A stretch of 44,950 nucleotides of DNA from Paracoccaceae bacterium (lineage in GTDB: Bacteria > Pseudomonadota > Alphaproteobacteria > Rhodobacterales > Rhodobacteraceae). The stretch is from positions 1 to 44,950 of the forward strand of contig JAPOTI010000087.1 of NCBI GenBank assembly GCA_026709265.1. Reading direction: 5' to 3'. This document shows positions 28,106 through 37,755 of this stretch, piece after piece. Numbering within the stretch: position 1 is the first letter of the stretch; each line of letters starts with the position of its first letter. Made by a program: the position numbers and the translations under genes. Under the pieces are notes generated by a model. The model was not told the origin of the DNA. It saw nothing but the letters and a program-made list of their open reading frames with translations, and searched no databases.

Positions 28106-29374
28106 TTGAGAAAGCGGACATGGCAACGTCTTGATGATCTGGATCTCGCTGGAAAACGTGTGCTGGTCCGTGTCGACTTCAATGTCCCGATTCACGATGG
28201 ACATGTGACGGACTCAACCCGAATCAAGCGCAGTCTGCCAACCATAAAAACCATTCTGAATCAGGGTGGGTTGCCCATCCTGATCTCCCATCTTGGTCGT
28301 CCACGGTCAAGATCCGATCGAAACTGCTCGCTTGCCGCCATTGTCCCCTACCTGGAGACAATCGCACAGGTCCCGGTCGCGTTTTGCCCTGAAACAGTTG
28401 GCCCAACGGCCGAGGCGGCCTCCCGGGGCTCCCCGAGCGGCACGATTCTTCTGCTGGAAAATCTCCGCTTTGATCCGCGGGAAATGCAAAATGATGACAG
28501 TTTTGCCGCGTCGCTGGCGCGTCTTGGTGATGTCTATTGCAATGATGCGTTTTCTGCCTCGCATCGCGCCCATGCTTCGATCACAGCCATTGCAACCCGG
28601 CTGCCCGGTTGTGTTGGCCGCTTGATGGAGGTCGAACTCAACGCACTGGAATCAGCCTTGTCGACGCCTGAACGACCGGTGATCGCCGTGATCGGCGGTG
28701 CCAAGATTTCAACAAAACTCCAACTGATCGACAATCTGCTTGATCAAACGGATATTTTGGTCGTGGGTGGTGCGATGGCCAACAGTTTTCACATGGCGCG
28801 CGGTTTCCCAACGGGTCGATCGTTGACGGAGCCTGAATTGCTGTCCACGGCACGCGAGATTCTGGCCAAAGCGGCGCAGATCCCTTGCCAATTGGTCTTG
28901 CCCTCGGATTCAATAATCGCTGCAGACATGGAAGCGGGCACCGAATCAAGGGAAGCAGATTTGTCTGACTGTCCGGATGATATGATGATACTGGACATTG
29001 GAAACAAGACTGTCGGGCAAATTGCCCGGTTGATCAAACAATCCCGGACATTGGTCTGGAATGGACCCCTCGGTGCATTCGAGATTCCCCCCTTCGACGC
29101 AGGCACCCGCTCCCTTGCACTGTTGGCCGCGCAACTGACGCGGGCCGGGCAATTACGAACCTATGCGGGCGGCGGTGATACTGTCGCGGCACTGAATCAT
29201 TGCGGCGCTGCCACAGATTTTACATATGTTTCAACTGCCGGTGGTGCGTTTCTGGAGTGGATGGAGGGTCAACAACTTCCCGGAATTGTCGCTTTGGGAA
29301 AACACACTCCACGCGCCGATGGTGCCCTTTCCGCCAGCGGCCGCCTTCGCGTGAACGGACAGAAAGTCCCGTGA
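28106..29374 (+). CDS. pgk: Phosphoglycerate kinase
   Basis: Transfers phosphate between 1,3-bisphosphoglycerate and ADP. It has the PGK signatures RVLVRVDFNVP, LISHLGRP, LLLENLRF, CNDAFSASHRAHAS, GGAKISTKL and YAGGGDTVAAL. A TTG start at 28106, with AGGGA seven bases upstream and 10 bases after the gap stop, gives 422 residues; the ATG-initiated frame at 28028 lies inside gap and is unlikely. The protein is about 20 residues longer than usual because of a C-terminal extension (after YVSTAGGAFLEWMEG). It ends at the border of a decayed mobile region. Confidence 0.93.
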   Translation: MRKRTWQRLDDLDLAGKRVLVRVDFNVPIHDGHVTDSTRIKRSLPTIKTILNQGGLPILISHLGRPRSRSDRNCSLAAIVPYLETIAQVPVAFCPETVGPTAEAASRGSPSGTILLLENLRFDPREMQNDDSFAASLARLGDVYCNDAFSASHRAHASITAIATRLPGCVGRLMEVELNALESALSTPERPVIAVIGGAKISTKLQLIDNLLDQTDILVVGGAMANSFHMARGFPTGRSLTEPELLSTAREILAKAAQIPCQLVLPSDSIIAADMEAGTESREADLSDCPDDMMILDIGNKTVGQIARLIKQSRTLVWNGPLGAFEIPPFDAGTRSLALLAAQLTRAGQLRTYAGGGDTVAALNHCGAATDFTYVSTAGGAFLEWMEGQQLPGIVALGKHTPRADGALSASGRLRVNGQKVP

Positions 29375-30349
29375 CAACAAGGCCTTAACAGCCCGTCCCG
29401 GCCTGCTCCGCCGCGCGGCTTCTTCGACGAAACGCTGCCGCAGCTGCTTCCTGCATTATCGGCCAGCCGCGCGGCCCGAACAGGGAGCCGTGAGCATGAC
29501 CAAGAAATCCACCTTTGCCCGGCGCGTCCGCGCCGCCAGACCCCGCGCTACGAAATAGGAAGTCCGCGACGACGTGGTGAGCGGACTCGCACTGACTGTC
29601 CAGCCCACCGGAACTCGGAGGGTGCGGCCCAGATATATTGGCGAATGATGGTCCCAGGCATTTGTCGTGGCACGATTGAGTTTGTGCAGTTTGTGTGATT
29701 CGTTGACCGGTGAGAGAGTCCCGAGAGCACAAAGAAAGTCGGTTTTATGGCTTCGGTTGGGCGATGACAATGAGGCAACGCGGAGCACGGGGCCGCCATT
29801 TCTTTATATCGAGCTTCTAGGAAATTTAAATTCGTACGGCGATGAGAAGGTCTGCGTAATCCGCTACATAAGTCCCCTAATTTTATAGATTTTCTGATTG
29901 CTTGTGTCGCTCTCGACCAGAAACTCTATGGTTGGCACTTGTTGAACTATCGTTCTGGCTAGAGTTCAAAAGGCAACAGAAGCCGCTATACACAAAAATA
30001 TCGTGCTCAAGAAAGAAACAGGTAGTGTCCACTCAACGGTCGTCATGGTAGGCCCTTTATATGTCAGCACTCTCAAAAATGGAAAAATGGCACGCAAAAA
30101 TAGCCCGTAAACAGCAAATGAATGAACACCTCGACATGCGGGAGCAGGCCCGGGAGCAAAAATGCAAGCAAAAAGGCAGCGGTCTTACGCTCGTCGAAAT
30201 CGCGAAGCCTCGAAGTCTGGAAGTCCCTTTACAGAATAATGCGCGGGCGCTGCCGCTCGGGCTAGATGCCGATGGCAAAACGGCTTTCATCGCCCGACGG
30301 TTTGAGCGGTCAGGAAGCGCGACAGGGCGCGTCAACATGGCAAACGGCA
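29375..30349. other. Decayed mobile-element region between pgk and eryH
   Basis: No intact gene is visible in this stretch. It contains an integrase N-terminal stub (29496-29648, listed separately), AT-richer DNA from about 29810 to 30060, and an open frame 30061-30423 (121 codons, basic N-terminus MSALSKMEKWHAKIARKQ) that I cannot assign and that overlaps the ATPase fragment in another frame. Together with the truncated ATPase this looks like the residue of an integrated element. Confidence 0.5.
29496..29648 (+). pseudogene. Tyrosine integrase N-terminal remnant, interrupted by stop
   Basis: From the ATG at 29496 the frame reads MTKKSTFARRVRAARPRATK, then TAG (29556-29558), then EVRDDVVSGLALTVQPTGTR and a stop at 29646. 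This is the layout of the arm-binding N-terminal domain of phage/island tyrosine integrases, where a Tyr codon normally stands at the position of the TAG. The catalytic domain is absent. It is a dead remnant that points to past integration of an element between pgk and eryH. Confidence 0.6.
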
Positions 30350-30874
30350 CCGGAGTCTCTGTTCGATGTGTTGGACCGTCTTCATCACAAGACAAGGCAG
30401 CGGGTGGTGATCCTTATCGATGAGCATGACAAGCGTATCCTTGACGAATTACACGGTGCCAACCTGGCACGAACCAATCGAGAGTCTCTGCACGGTGTCT
30501 ACGAGATGATCAAGGGCAGTGCCGAACATATCCACTTTGTCTTTGTCACCGGCGTAAGCGTGTTCTCGAAGGTCAGCCTGTTCGGAGATCTCAACAGCCT
30601 CGGGGATATCAGTCTGGATCCCCGCTTTGTCACGGTCTGCGGGCATACTGATGCCGATATCGATATGGTATTCGCACCGGAACTGGACGGATTGGACCGG
30701 GATCGGATCCGTCTCTGGTACAACGGCTACGGGGAAACCCAGCTCTACAATCCTTTCGATGTGCTACGACTCTTGCGGAAACGGGAGTTTAAACCCTACC
30801 GGTTCGAGACGGGTTCACCAGCCTCCTCCTTCGAAACCCTGAAGACGCAACCCGTCAGTTGGTGCGAACAATGA
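30350..30874 (+). pseudogene. Truncated AAA-ATPase-like / PD-(D/E)XK family gene fragment
   Basis: The frame encodes the middle of a DUF1703/AAA-ATPase-like protein: Walker B VVILIDEHDK (about 30404-30433), FVFVTGVSVFSKVSLFGDLN, LDPRFVTVCGHTDADID, ELDGLDRDRIRLWYNGYGE and YNPFDVLRLL, ending soon after YRFETGSP. The N-terminal Walker A region and the C-terminal nuclease-like domain are missing. In the family the Walker B aspartate-glutamate is usually followed by Tyr; here it is His. Its TGA overlaps the eryH ATG (ATGA at 30871-30874), so a junction created by rearrangement abuts the ery operon. Confidence 0.7.
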
Positions 30875-31653
30875 CAATCCCGTCTTATTGGATCGGCACA
30901 AGCTGGAAAATGAACAAAGTGCTCTCTGAAGCGCTTGACTTCGCCAATGTCCTCAAAAGCGCCGATGCGACCACCGACCATCGCATTCAGCGTTTTGTTA
31001 TCCCGCCCTTCACCGTATTGCGCGAAGTGCAGGCTGTTCTGGCAGAAACCAGCGTCAAAACCGGCGCCCAAAATATGCATTGGGCCGATCAAGGCGCATG
31101 GACCGGTGAGGTGTCGCCACTTATGCTCCGCGACTGCGGAGCCGAGATCGTCGAACTGGGGCATTCAGAACGCCGTACGCATTTCGGTGAAACCGATGAA
31201 ACCGTCGGCCTGAAATCTGCCGCTGCCGTGCGCCATGGTCTTATCCCGCTCATCTGCATTGGCGAAACACGGGAAGAGCGCGAGGCCGGCCTGGCCAGCA
31301 CCGTGTTGGCCCGGCAGGTTCGCGCATCCCTTGACCCGGTGGCCGCGATAAACCCGGACGCAATGGTCCTGCTTGCCTATGAACCGGTCTGGGCGATTGG
31401 AGATGGTGGTATCCCGGCAAGCTCCGAATATGCAGATACATGCCAGAAAGACATCATCCGAGTCGCCAGCGAGGTCATGAGCCGGCGTGTACCCTGCCTC
31501 TATGGCGGTTCGGTCAACCCAAAGAACTGTGCCGAACTGATCGCTTGTGATCACATCGACGGGCTGTTCATCGGGAGGTCTGCCTGGAACGTCAATGGCT
31601 ATCTGGATATTCTGTCAAGATGTGCCATGAGACTTGGAGAGGAAAAAACATGA
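30871..31653 (+). CDS. eryH: L-erythrulose-1-phosphate isomerase (TpiA2-type)
   Basis: Predicted to convert L-erythrulose 1-phosphate to D-erythrulose 4-phosphate. The 260-residue TIM barrel keeps the triose-phosphate-isomerase catalytic set: Lys in IGTSWKMNK, His in VELGHSERR, Glu in [11 protein letters not shown]. It differs from housekeeping TPI in ways I recognise from Brucella EryH: TSWKMNK at the start, [18 protein letters not shown] and [14 protein letters not shown] at the end. The ATG at 30871 is chosen (frame opens at TTG 30859); no strong ribosome site is visible. The stop overlaps eryI by 4 bp. Ordinary TPI function in glycolysis cannot be excluded, especially beside tkt-gap-pgk. 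Confidence 0.85.
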   Translation: MTIPSYWIGTSWKMNKVLSEALDFANVLKSADATTDHRIQRFVIPPFTVLREVQAVLAETSVKTGAQNMHWADQGAWTGEVSPLMLRDCGAEIVELGHSERRTHFGETDETVGLKSAAAVRHGLIPLICIGETREEREAGLASTVLARQVRASLDPVAAINPDAMVLLAYEPVWAIGDGGIPASSEYADTCQKDIIRVASEVMSRRVPCLYGGSVNPKNCAELIACDHIDGLFIGRSAWNVNGYLDILSRCAMRLGEEKT

Positions 31654-32105
31654 AACTCGCAGTGGCAGGGGACAGTGCAGGCGAAGGCCTTGCAAAAATT
31701 CTCGCGGAGCATCTGAGCGGATCGCATGACGTCAGCGAAATCTCACGCACCGAAGATGGTCCGGACGCATTTTATGCCAATCTCTCTGATCGCGTGGCGA
31801 ACGCGGTACTGGACGGGACCTTTGAGAGGGCCATTCTCGTATGCGGTACGGGTATCGGGGTCGCACTCAGCGCAAATAAGGTGCCCGGTATCCGGGCCGC
31901 GCAATGCCATGACGTCTACTCTGCCGAACGCGCCGCCCTATCTAACAATGCGCAAATCATCACCATGGGCTCGCGTGTCATTGGACCTGAACTGGCCAAG
32001 TCGATCGCGGAGGCGTTTCTGGCACAAAGTTTCGATCCAAACGGACGTTCCGCCGGCAATGTGCAGGCCATCAATGAAGTCGATGCCAAATACAACAAGA
32101 GCTGA
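31650..32105 (+). CDS. eryI: D-erythrulose-4-phosphate isomerase (RpiB-type)
   Basis: Predicted to isomerise D-erythrulose 4-phosphate to D-erythrose 4-phosphate. The 151-residue RpiB-fold protein has [31 protein letters not shown], the active-site [20 protein letters not shown], and the C-terminal [17 protein letters not shown], matching the Brucella EryI pattern more closely than ribose-5-phosphate isomerase B. The ATG overlaps the eryH stop (ATGA). Its product is a transketolase substrate, and tkt lies about 5 kb upstream. Confidence 0.87.
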   Translation: MKLAVAGDSAGEGLAKILAEHLSGSHDVSEISRTEDGPDAFYANLSDRVANAVLDGTFERAILVCGTGIGVALSANKVPGIRAAQCHDVYSAERAALSNNAQIITMGSRVIGPELAKSIAEAFLAQSFDPNGRSAGNVQAINEVDAKYNKS

Positions 32106-32143
32106 TCGCGCTCGGCGGCATCCACCGATGGAGGCATCTTGCG

Positions 32144-33076
32144 ATGGCCTTAACGCTTTCCTTGAATACCAATCCGCTCGTTAATCGTTTCGCGCGCCCA
32201 GCCGACCTGCTCGAAACAACGGCGCGTGATCTCCGGATCCGCGATTTGCAATTGACGCATGAGTTCATCAACCCAAGTTGGAATGCGGCGACAATCCGGC
32301 GACTCGTTCGTGAGATGAATAGGTCCAGCGCACGAACCGGTGTCCGAATTACCTCTGGCATGACCGGGCCATATGGTAGGCTCAACCATTTTGGGCATCC
32401 CGATCCTGACATCCGAGACTATTACGTCGACTGGTTCAAGACATTCGCTGACATCATCGGTGATCTGGGTGGACGGGCTGTCGGCACCCAGTTTGCCATC
32501 TTGACCTATGAAGATTACGATGATCCCGGTCGGCGAGAGACGCTCATCCAGATCGCAATCGACTGTTGGACAGAGGTCGCCGAACATGCCAAATCGGCCG
32601 GTCTCGAACATATATTCTGGGAGCCTATGAGCGTCGAACGCGAGTTCGGAGAGACCATCGAAAAAGCCTTGACGTTACAGAGACGGATCAGCGCCGCCGA
32701 TATGGCACTGCCGATGTGGATGATGGCCGATATTGATCATGGTGACGTCACCTCCGCGAACCCTGATGATATTGACCCCTATGCCTGGGCCAAAGCTGTA
32801 CCCAAGGTCTCTCCCATTATCCATATCAAGCAAAGCTTGATGGACAAGGGCGGCCACAGACCCTTCACGGCAGAGTTTAATGCCAAAGGCCGAATCACAC
32901 CCGAAAAGCTCATACGGGCTCTTTCTGAGGGCGGCGCCAGGGACAATGAAATCTGCCTGGAACTCAGTTTCAAAGAACGCGAGCCGGATGACCGCGTGGT
33001 TGTCGAACAGATCGCGGAAAGCATTGCCTATTGGGCACCACATATCGACAGCGGCAGAGATGCGCTAGCCGTCTGA
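32144..33076 (+). CDS. eryC: D-erythrulose-1-phosphate 3-epimerase
   Basis: Predicted to epimerise D- and L-erythrulose 1-phosphate. The 310-residue TIM-barrel protein of the xylose-isomerase-like class has NTNPLVNRFARP, LTHEFINPSW, TSGMTGPYGRLNHFGHPD, DIIGDLGGRAVGTQFAI, MMADIDHGDVTSANPDD, IIHIKQSLMDKGGHRPFT and ICLELSFKERE, which I recognise as EryC-specific. GGAGG lies upstream of the ATG. It is third in eryH-eryI-eryC, 38 bases after eryI. The eryA kinase, eryB dehydrogenase and eryD regulator are not in the window. Confidence 0.87.
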   Translation: MALTLSLNTNPLVNRFARPADLLETTARDLRIRDLQLTHEFINPSWNAATIRRLVREMNRSSARTGVRITSGMTGPYGRLNHFGHPDPDIRDYYVDWFKTFADIIGDLGGRAVGTQFAILTYEDYDDPGRRETLIQIAIDCWTEVAEHAKSAGLEHIFWEPMSVEREFGETIEKALTLQRRISAADMALPMWMMADIDHGDVTSANPDDIDPYAWAKAVPKVSPIIHIKQSLMDKGGHRPFTAEFNAKGRITPEKLIRALSEGGARDNEICLELSFKEREPDDRVVVEQIAESIAYWAPHIDSGRDALAV

Positions 33077-33604
33077 TGCGACCCGGTTGTTGTGGACCCT
33101 GATCTGGCATTCTACCGAAGTGCTGTTGATGTCGGACAACGTCCTCATTGTTAATCCGCGTATCTCAAAACAGGGTTTGTACAGGCGGGGGTTCTGCGTC
33201 TTGGGCATGCGGATCTGGGCGATATCATGCGTCATGCAGACGGGGATGGTCACCATGTCACTGGGTTTTTGGCGTTTTGAGGGGCATGCATGGATACGTT
33301 GGGCACGGGGTCCTCTGCTCAATCGATCTGATTTTTGTGGGTTCCTGTCGCATCAGGATGCGGCCGTGGTTGGGGCGGTCCTGTCAGGCGATCCTCTGGC
33401 GGTGCGTGGGTTACCCAACCGCTGTTTGGATCCTGTGATAACGGCGATGCGGATTCGTGTGTGGCCGCAGTTGGGGCATCGGATCGGTGCAGCCTCATCA
33501 CCGTCGTCATGCGAGGTGTCGCGGTCGGGGTCTGGTTGTTCGGGGCCGTTGTGATCGTCTTTTTGTGGGATCTGGAAGTTGTCGGGGTTCAGAATTATGC
33601 ACGA
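33077..33604 (-). pseudogene. Possible transposase C-terminal remnant, otherwise non-coding
   Basis: This 528-base gap between eryC and the dehydrogenase operon has unusual strand bias: the plus strand is G-rich from about 33350 to 33560. On the minus strand a frame running from about 33600 to 33358 encodes DEAAPIRCPNCGHTRIRIAV and then a basic, proline-rich tail ending in a stop. A lone CPNCG knuckle followed by such a tail resembles the C-terminus of transposases of the IS91 or similar type, with no body left. The assignment is tentative; no terminal repeats were found. Confidence 0.3.
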
Positions 33605-34885
33605 TCAATTCAGGATCATGACCGTCGGCTTTTCGATCACCTCCTTGAACTTTTTTAACCAAATCGCACCCAAAGCGCCGTCAATAACACGATGATCACA
33701 TGACAGCCTGACATGCATAATGGTCGCGAGCCTCGGACGACCCTCGTGATCGGGAATAAATTGTTGGATCCCCTGCCCGACGGCGAGGATCATGCTCTCC
33801 GGCGGATTGATGATCGCACTGAAGGACTTGACACCAAACATTCCGAGATTTGAAAGTGAGAACGACACACCCTGATACTCTTTGCGTGATAGTTTTCCCG
33901 CCTTGGCACGTATGATCAGATCAGCCATTTCAGCCGAGATTGTCTGAATGTCTTTCCGCTGCGCGTCGCGCACAACCGGGGTCAAAACGCCCTCGTTCAA
34001 CGCAACAGCAACCGAAATATGTACATCATCATACCGTATGATTGTATCCCCATCCCAGGAAACATTGGCGTCCGGCACCGCCTGCAAAGTCATTGCGCAA
34101 GCAGAGATCAACAGGTCATTTATCGAGATTTTCCTTGTACAGGTCTTGTCAATTGCAGAATTCATCTGGTTGCGCATCGCCATGAGCGCATCGAGTTCAA
34201 CATCTGCGTCAAGATCAAAATGCGGAATACAGGCTCTCGACTCAATCAACCGGGTCGCGATGACTTTGCGCATGTTGTTAACCGGCATTGTCTTGTAGGT
34301 GAGCCCAAGTTCTTGCGCCATTCTTTCAGCACCCGTTTTGCGTCCTGCATCAATGGTTTGCTGTTGCGCTCCCTTGTTGATGAATTGTCTTGATGCAATC
34401 TCGACGTCGGTACGTGTAATTCGACCGTGTGGGCCTGACCCCACAAGTTGCGCAAGATCAATTTTAAGCTTGCGCGCCAGATGCCTGGCCAATGGAGTTG
34501 CCCGAATCCCGTTTTTTTGCGAACAATCGGCTGAGGGTTCAGCTATGGGTGCTGATTCAATGGGTTCGGCATCAGATCCTGGGTCGACTTTTTCACGACG
34601 CGATGCTGAAATGGCCGGCGCGCCAACTGGCGCGACCACGTCTTCGCCTTCCAAAAAAATCCATCCAATAGCCTGCCCGATAGGAACCACGTCGCCTTCT
34701 TTCGCTGACACAAAGTGCAAAACACCGGTACCGGGGCTCGTGACTTCCATCGTCGCTTTGTCCGTTTCGATATCAAGCAATGCGTCACCTTTCTCGACGC
34801 TATCACCTTCTGACCTGTGCCAACTGGCAATCGTTCCAAACGACATATCCATGTCAACTCTAGGCAAAATCACTTCGATGGGCAT
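33605..34885 (-). CDS. pdhC: Dihydrolipoamide acyltransferase (E2) of pyruvate/acetoin dehydrogenase
   Basis: Core E2 subunit (426 residues) that transfers the acyl group to CoA. Domains in order: one lipoyl domain (residues 1-78, lipoylated Lys43 in DIETDKATME), a linker, a subunit-binding domain (about 130-165, RATPLARHLARKLKIDLAQL with GPHGRITRTD), and the catalytic domain to the end with VRLSCDHRVIDGALGA. It follows the E1 beta gene by 2 bases. Family members act on pyruvate or acetoin; the E1 partners look acetoin-dehydrogenase-like, so the symbol is provisional. Confidence 0.85.
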   Translation of the reverse strand: MPIEVILPRVDMDMSFGTIASWHRSEGDSVEKGDALLDIETDKATMEVTSPGTGVLHFVSAKEGDVVPIGQAIGWIFLEGEDVVAPVGAPAISASRREKVDPGSDAEPIESAPIAEPSADCSQKNGIRATPLARHLARKLKIDLAQLVGSGPHGRITRTDVEIASRQFINKGAQQQTIDAGRKTGAERMAQELGLTYKTMPVNNMRKVIATRLIESRACIPHFDLDADVELDALMAMRNQMNSAIDKTCTRKISINDLLISACAMTLQAVPDANVSWDGDTIIRYDDVHISVAVALNEGVLTPVVRDAQRKDIQTISAEMADLIIRAKAGKLSRKEYQGVSFSLSNLGMFGVKSFSAIINPPESMILAVGQGIQQFIPDHEGRPRLATIMHVRLSCDHRVIDGALGAIWLKKFKEVIEKPTVMILN

Positions 34886-34887
34886 CG

Positions 34888-35907
34888 TCAGATCTTGCCG
34901 TGAACGAGATCCGCAACACGGGATACGATATCATCAACCTGAGGTACGGATGCTCTCTCGAGTTTAGAATTGTAAGGAATTGGATTGTCTGCTCCACCGA
35001 GTCGCAGAATCGGCGCATCCAGAAAATCAAATGCAGGACTTTCCGCGACCATTGCACTGATTTCGGCACCAATGCCGAATGTCTTGACGGCTTCATAGAC
35101 ACAAACAAGTCGCGATGTCTTCTTGACACTTGAAAAAACTGTTTCGCAATCAATAGGACGAATGGTTTTGAGATCGATGACCTCACAAGATATACCGATC
35201 TTTTCCAATTCCTCAGCAGCAGACAAGGATTTGTGGACCATGATTGATGTGGCAACGAGGGTCACATCGGTCCCTGAACGTTGGATCTCGGCCACGCCAA
35301 TTGGTGATGTGAAGAAACCGCGGCGAACCATTCCTTTTATCTTGTAAAGAAGCTTGTGCTCAAAAATCATGACAGGATCGGGATCCTCGATAGCCGCCAG
35401 TAGCAGGCCTTTCGCATCACTTGGTGTCGCAGGCATGACCACCTTCAGGCCGGGCACATGCGCGAGCCATGCTTCCAAACTTTGGCTATGTTGGGCGGCA
35501 GCACCTGTGCCCGACCCGGCCGGAAAGCGCATAACCAGGGGCACCGAAACCTCGCCACCAAGCATGTAGCGGATTTTTGCAGCCTGGTTGACGATCTGTT
35601 CCATGGCCAGAGTTGCAAAGTCAGAAAATTGAAACTCATAGATGGGACGTAGACCTGTCAGCGCGGCTCCGACAGCAATACCGGCACCTCCAAGCTCCGA
35701 AATCGGCGTGTCCATCACGCGTTCTTTGCCATATTTCTGAACCAGATCACCGGTGACCTGAAAGGCACCCCCATAAACGCCAATATCCTCGCCCATCAAT
35801 ATAACGCGCGAATCGTTTTCCAGAGCGATATCCATCGCGTCCCTGATCGCTTCAGAATATGACATCTCTGCCATGTCGCGGGTGCCGGTTGCAGCATGTG
35901 TATTCAT
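34888..35907 (-). CDS. pdhB: 2-oxo acid/acetoin dehydrogenase E1 component, beta subunit
   Basis: Beta half of the TPP-dependent E1 (339 residues). Typical segments are [23 protein letters not shown] near the N-terminus, [34 protein letters not shown], and [19 protein letters not shown]. Its ATG overlaps the stop of the alpha subunit by 4 bp, consistent with the equimolar assembly of E1. The substrate cannot be set from sequence by eye. Confidence 0.9.
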   Translation of the reverse strand: MNTHAATGTRDMAEMSYSEAIRDAMDIALENDSRVILMGEDIGVYGGAFQVTGDLVQKYGKERVMDTPISELGGAGIAVGAALTGLRPIYEFQFSDFATLAMEQIVNQAAKIRYMLGGEVSVPLVMRFPAGSGTGAAAQHSQSLEAWLAHVPGLKVVMPATPSDAKGLLLAAIEDPDPVMIFEHKLLYKIKGMVRRGFFTSPIGVAEIQRSGTDVTLVATSIMVHKSLSAAEELEKIGISCEVIDLKTIRPIDCETVFSSVKKTSRLVCVYEAVKTFGIGAEISAMVAESPAFDFLDAPILRLGGADNPIPYNSKLERASVPQVDDIVSRVADLVHGKI

Positions 35908-36914
35908 TGCGGTCGCGCCGTGTAAACATCGCGGCCAATGTCGCTCACCTGGGGGTCAGGACTGTCTTTGGCGAACGCGATTGCATCTTCAATCTCCTTT
36001 TGAGCCTTTGATTCAATTGTTGAGGCTTCGTCCGCAGTGAGGACCGCATGTTCGACAAGGAAGGATCTGAAACGGTCGATGGGGTCTCGTGACATCCAGA
36101 TGTTGATTTCTTCTTTGGTCCGATACCGGTTCCGGTCAGATTTTGAATGGCCGCGCCATCGATAGGTCAAAGACTCAATCAAACTTGGACCTTGACCCGC
36201 CCGCGCCCGCACAACCGCCCTGTCGACGGCTTCGGTGATGGCGTTGAAATCATTTCCGTCTACGGCAACTCCTGGAATTGCGTAGGCTGCGGCGCGATCA
36301 GCGATGTTCTTGACAGGCGTCGAACGCTCAACCGATGTCGACATGCCATATTTGTTGTTTTCACAGACAAAAACCACCGGGAGATCCCAGACAGACGCCA
36401 TATTGAGTGACTCGTGAAAAGCACCCTCATTATTCGCCCCGTCCCCAAAGAAGCAGAGAACCACTTTGCCGGTCTTCAGCCGCTTGGAACTCAGGGCGGC
36501 ACCGACGGCAATTGGAATGCCGCCCGCAACAATACCGTTGGCGCCCAGGTTACCCTTGGCAATATCCGCAATATGCATCGATCCACCACGACCTTTGCAG
36601 TATCCGGTCTCTTTGCCGAAGAATTCGGCGAACATACGCGAGATATCTGCACCTTTGGCGACACAGTGACCGTGCCCACGATGTGTGGATGTGATTTGAT
36701 CGCTGGCGGCCAGCGGCATACAACTGCCAACGGCACTACATTCCTGTCCGATGGACAGATGCATCGTTCCGTGAATCAATCCGCGCATGTAACTGTCTTC
36801 TGCAGCCGTCTCAAATTTTCGAATCAGGTGCATTTTACGAAGCGCATCCTTGAGCTGATCCGGCGTATATCTGGTCAGCGCAAACGGTTCATTCTGTCTT
36901 TCTTGCTGTGTCAT
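35904..36914 (-). CDS. pdhA: 2-oxo acid/acetoin dehydrogenase E1 component, alpha subunit
   Basis: Alpha half of E1 (336 residues) that binds TPP. Visible are [51 protein letters not shown] and the TPP motif [15 protein letters not shown]...VVFVCENN. The [14 protein letters not shown] and [10 protein letters not shown] stretches are shared by PDH and acetoin dehydrogenase E1 alpha proteins. It leads the operon E1alpha-E1beta-E2; no E3 gene accompanies it, so a lipoamide dehydrogenase encoded elsewhere is needed. Confidence 0.88.
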   Translation of the reverse strand: MTQQERQNEPFALTRYTPDQLKDALRKMHLIRKFETAAEDSYMRGLIHGTMHLSIGQECSAVGSCMPLAASDQITSTHRGHGHCVAKGADISRMFAEFFGKETGYCKGRGGSMHIADIAKGNLGANGIVAGGIPIAVGAALSSKRLKTGKVVLCFFGDGANNEGAFHESLNMASVWDLPVVFVCENNKYGMSTSVERSTPVKNIADRAAAYAIPGVAVDGNDFNAITEAVDRAVVRARAGQGPSLIESLTYRWRGHSKSDRNRYRTKEEINIWMSRDPIDRFRSFLVEHAVLTADEASTIESKAQKEIEDAIAFAKDSPDPQVSDIGRDVYTARPQ

Positions 36915-37755
36915 GAGGTCAATATGCTCTTTCTGACATGGAGATCATGCCGTGTCCTGACTTGGGGGATTGTAACATCTGTTGTCGGGAACAGTTTTTA
37001 GTGTTGGTCAACCCAGAATTGCCCATTTCGTTCATCGCAACTATCTCTGCAAAGAGGAGACACGGAGGAGTACCAGCACGGTTTTGACTCATTGGATTTC
37101 GGTAACACTGACGCCGTCGCAGACGCTGTTGATTTGATTAAGAGGGCACGCAACAGCCAAGTTTTCTATTGCTCATGCATGTTCATTATTATCTGCCTTT
37201 CTGTACTCTCAACCCATATTCCAGCGCAAGGTTCACGGCATCCGATACCGCTCCTTGGCGTAGGTGAATCATAATGGCTGCCCGGTTTAGATGAGGTCAA
37301 AACACCATTTCAACTGTACGCCACCGAATCCGTCGGTTTATCCATAGGTCGCTTAAATGAAACCCTGGTTTTGGTCATGACTGCGCCTTTGTATGTGTAA
37401 AAAAACCCTGCCCTGATCGCGGTCTTGAAGTGACACTGATGGCATCATGGCCTGTTGGATCGGTCTGATAAATCTGTTGTCTTTCTGTGCTTTGTCAACC
37501 GGTCAATCGGAACCAGTTCAACTGGCCATTGCCAAAAACAGCGAGATTATTGACACCAATAAGGAAATGCACAATAAACAATGGTCGGGCCGTTCAGCTA
37601 TGCAACAGGACCGTCAGGGAGGGGATCATGAACAATTCCATTTATCGCCGCCACCGATCCGACCAAAACACCGGAACTTGCCGGGCTTTTATTGTCAAGG
37701 ATACAGATTGAACAACAGCATCCCCGTACGCACATTAACGAATGAGGAGAATCCA
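36915..37755. other. Long intergenic region between divergent pdh and sugar-transport operons
   Basis: About 840 bases. An open frame continues upstream of the binding-protein start to 37447, but that part has no signal or family features and the real start is at 37756. I see no regulator gene, tRNA, clear operator palindrome or mobile element. It must contain the promoters of both divergent operons. Confidence 0.4.

Noticed and set aside
30871-32105. Annotation as ordinary tpiA and rpiB
   Set aside because: Both contain the EryH- and EryI-type signature stretches and sit with eryC in an operon; housekeeping roles are kept as an alternative in the entries.
33087-33554. 155-codon plus-strand open frame after eryC
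   Set aside because: Composition is not protein-like, and the opposite strand shows a more credible transposase-like tail.
37447-37755. Upstream in-frame extension of the sugar-binding protein to 619 residues
   Set aside because: The extension has no signal or family features, while the start at 37756 has a good ribosome site directly before a Tat signal.
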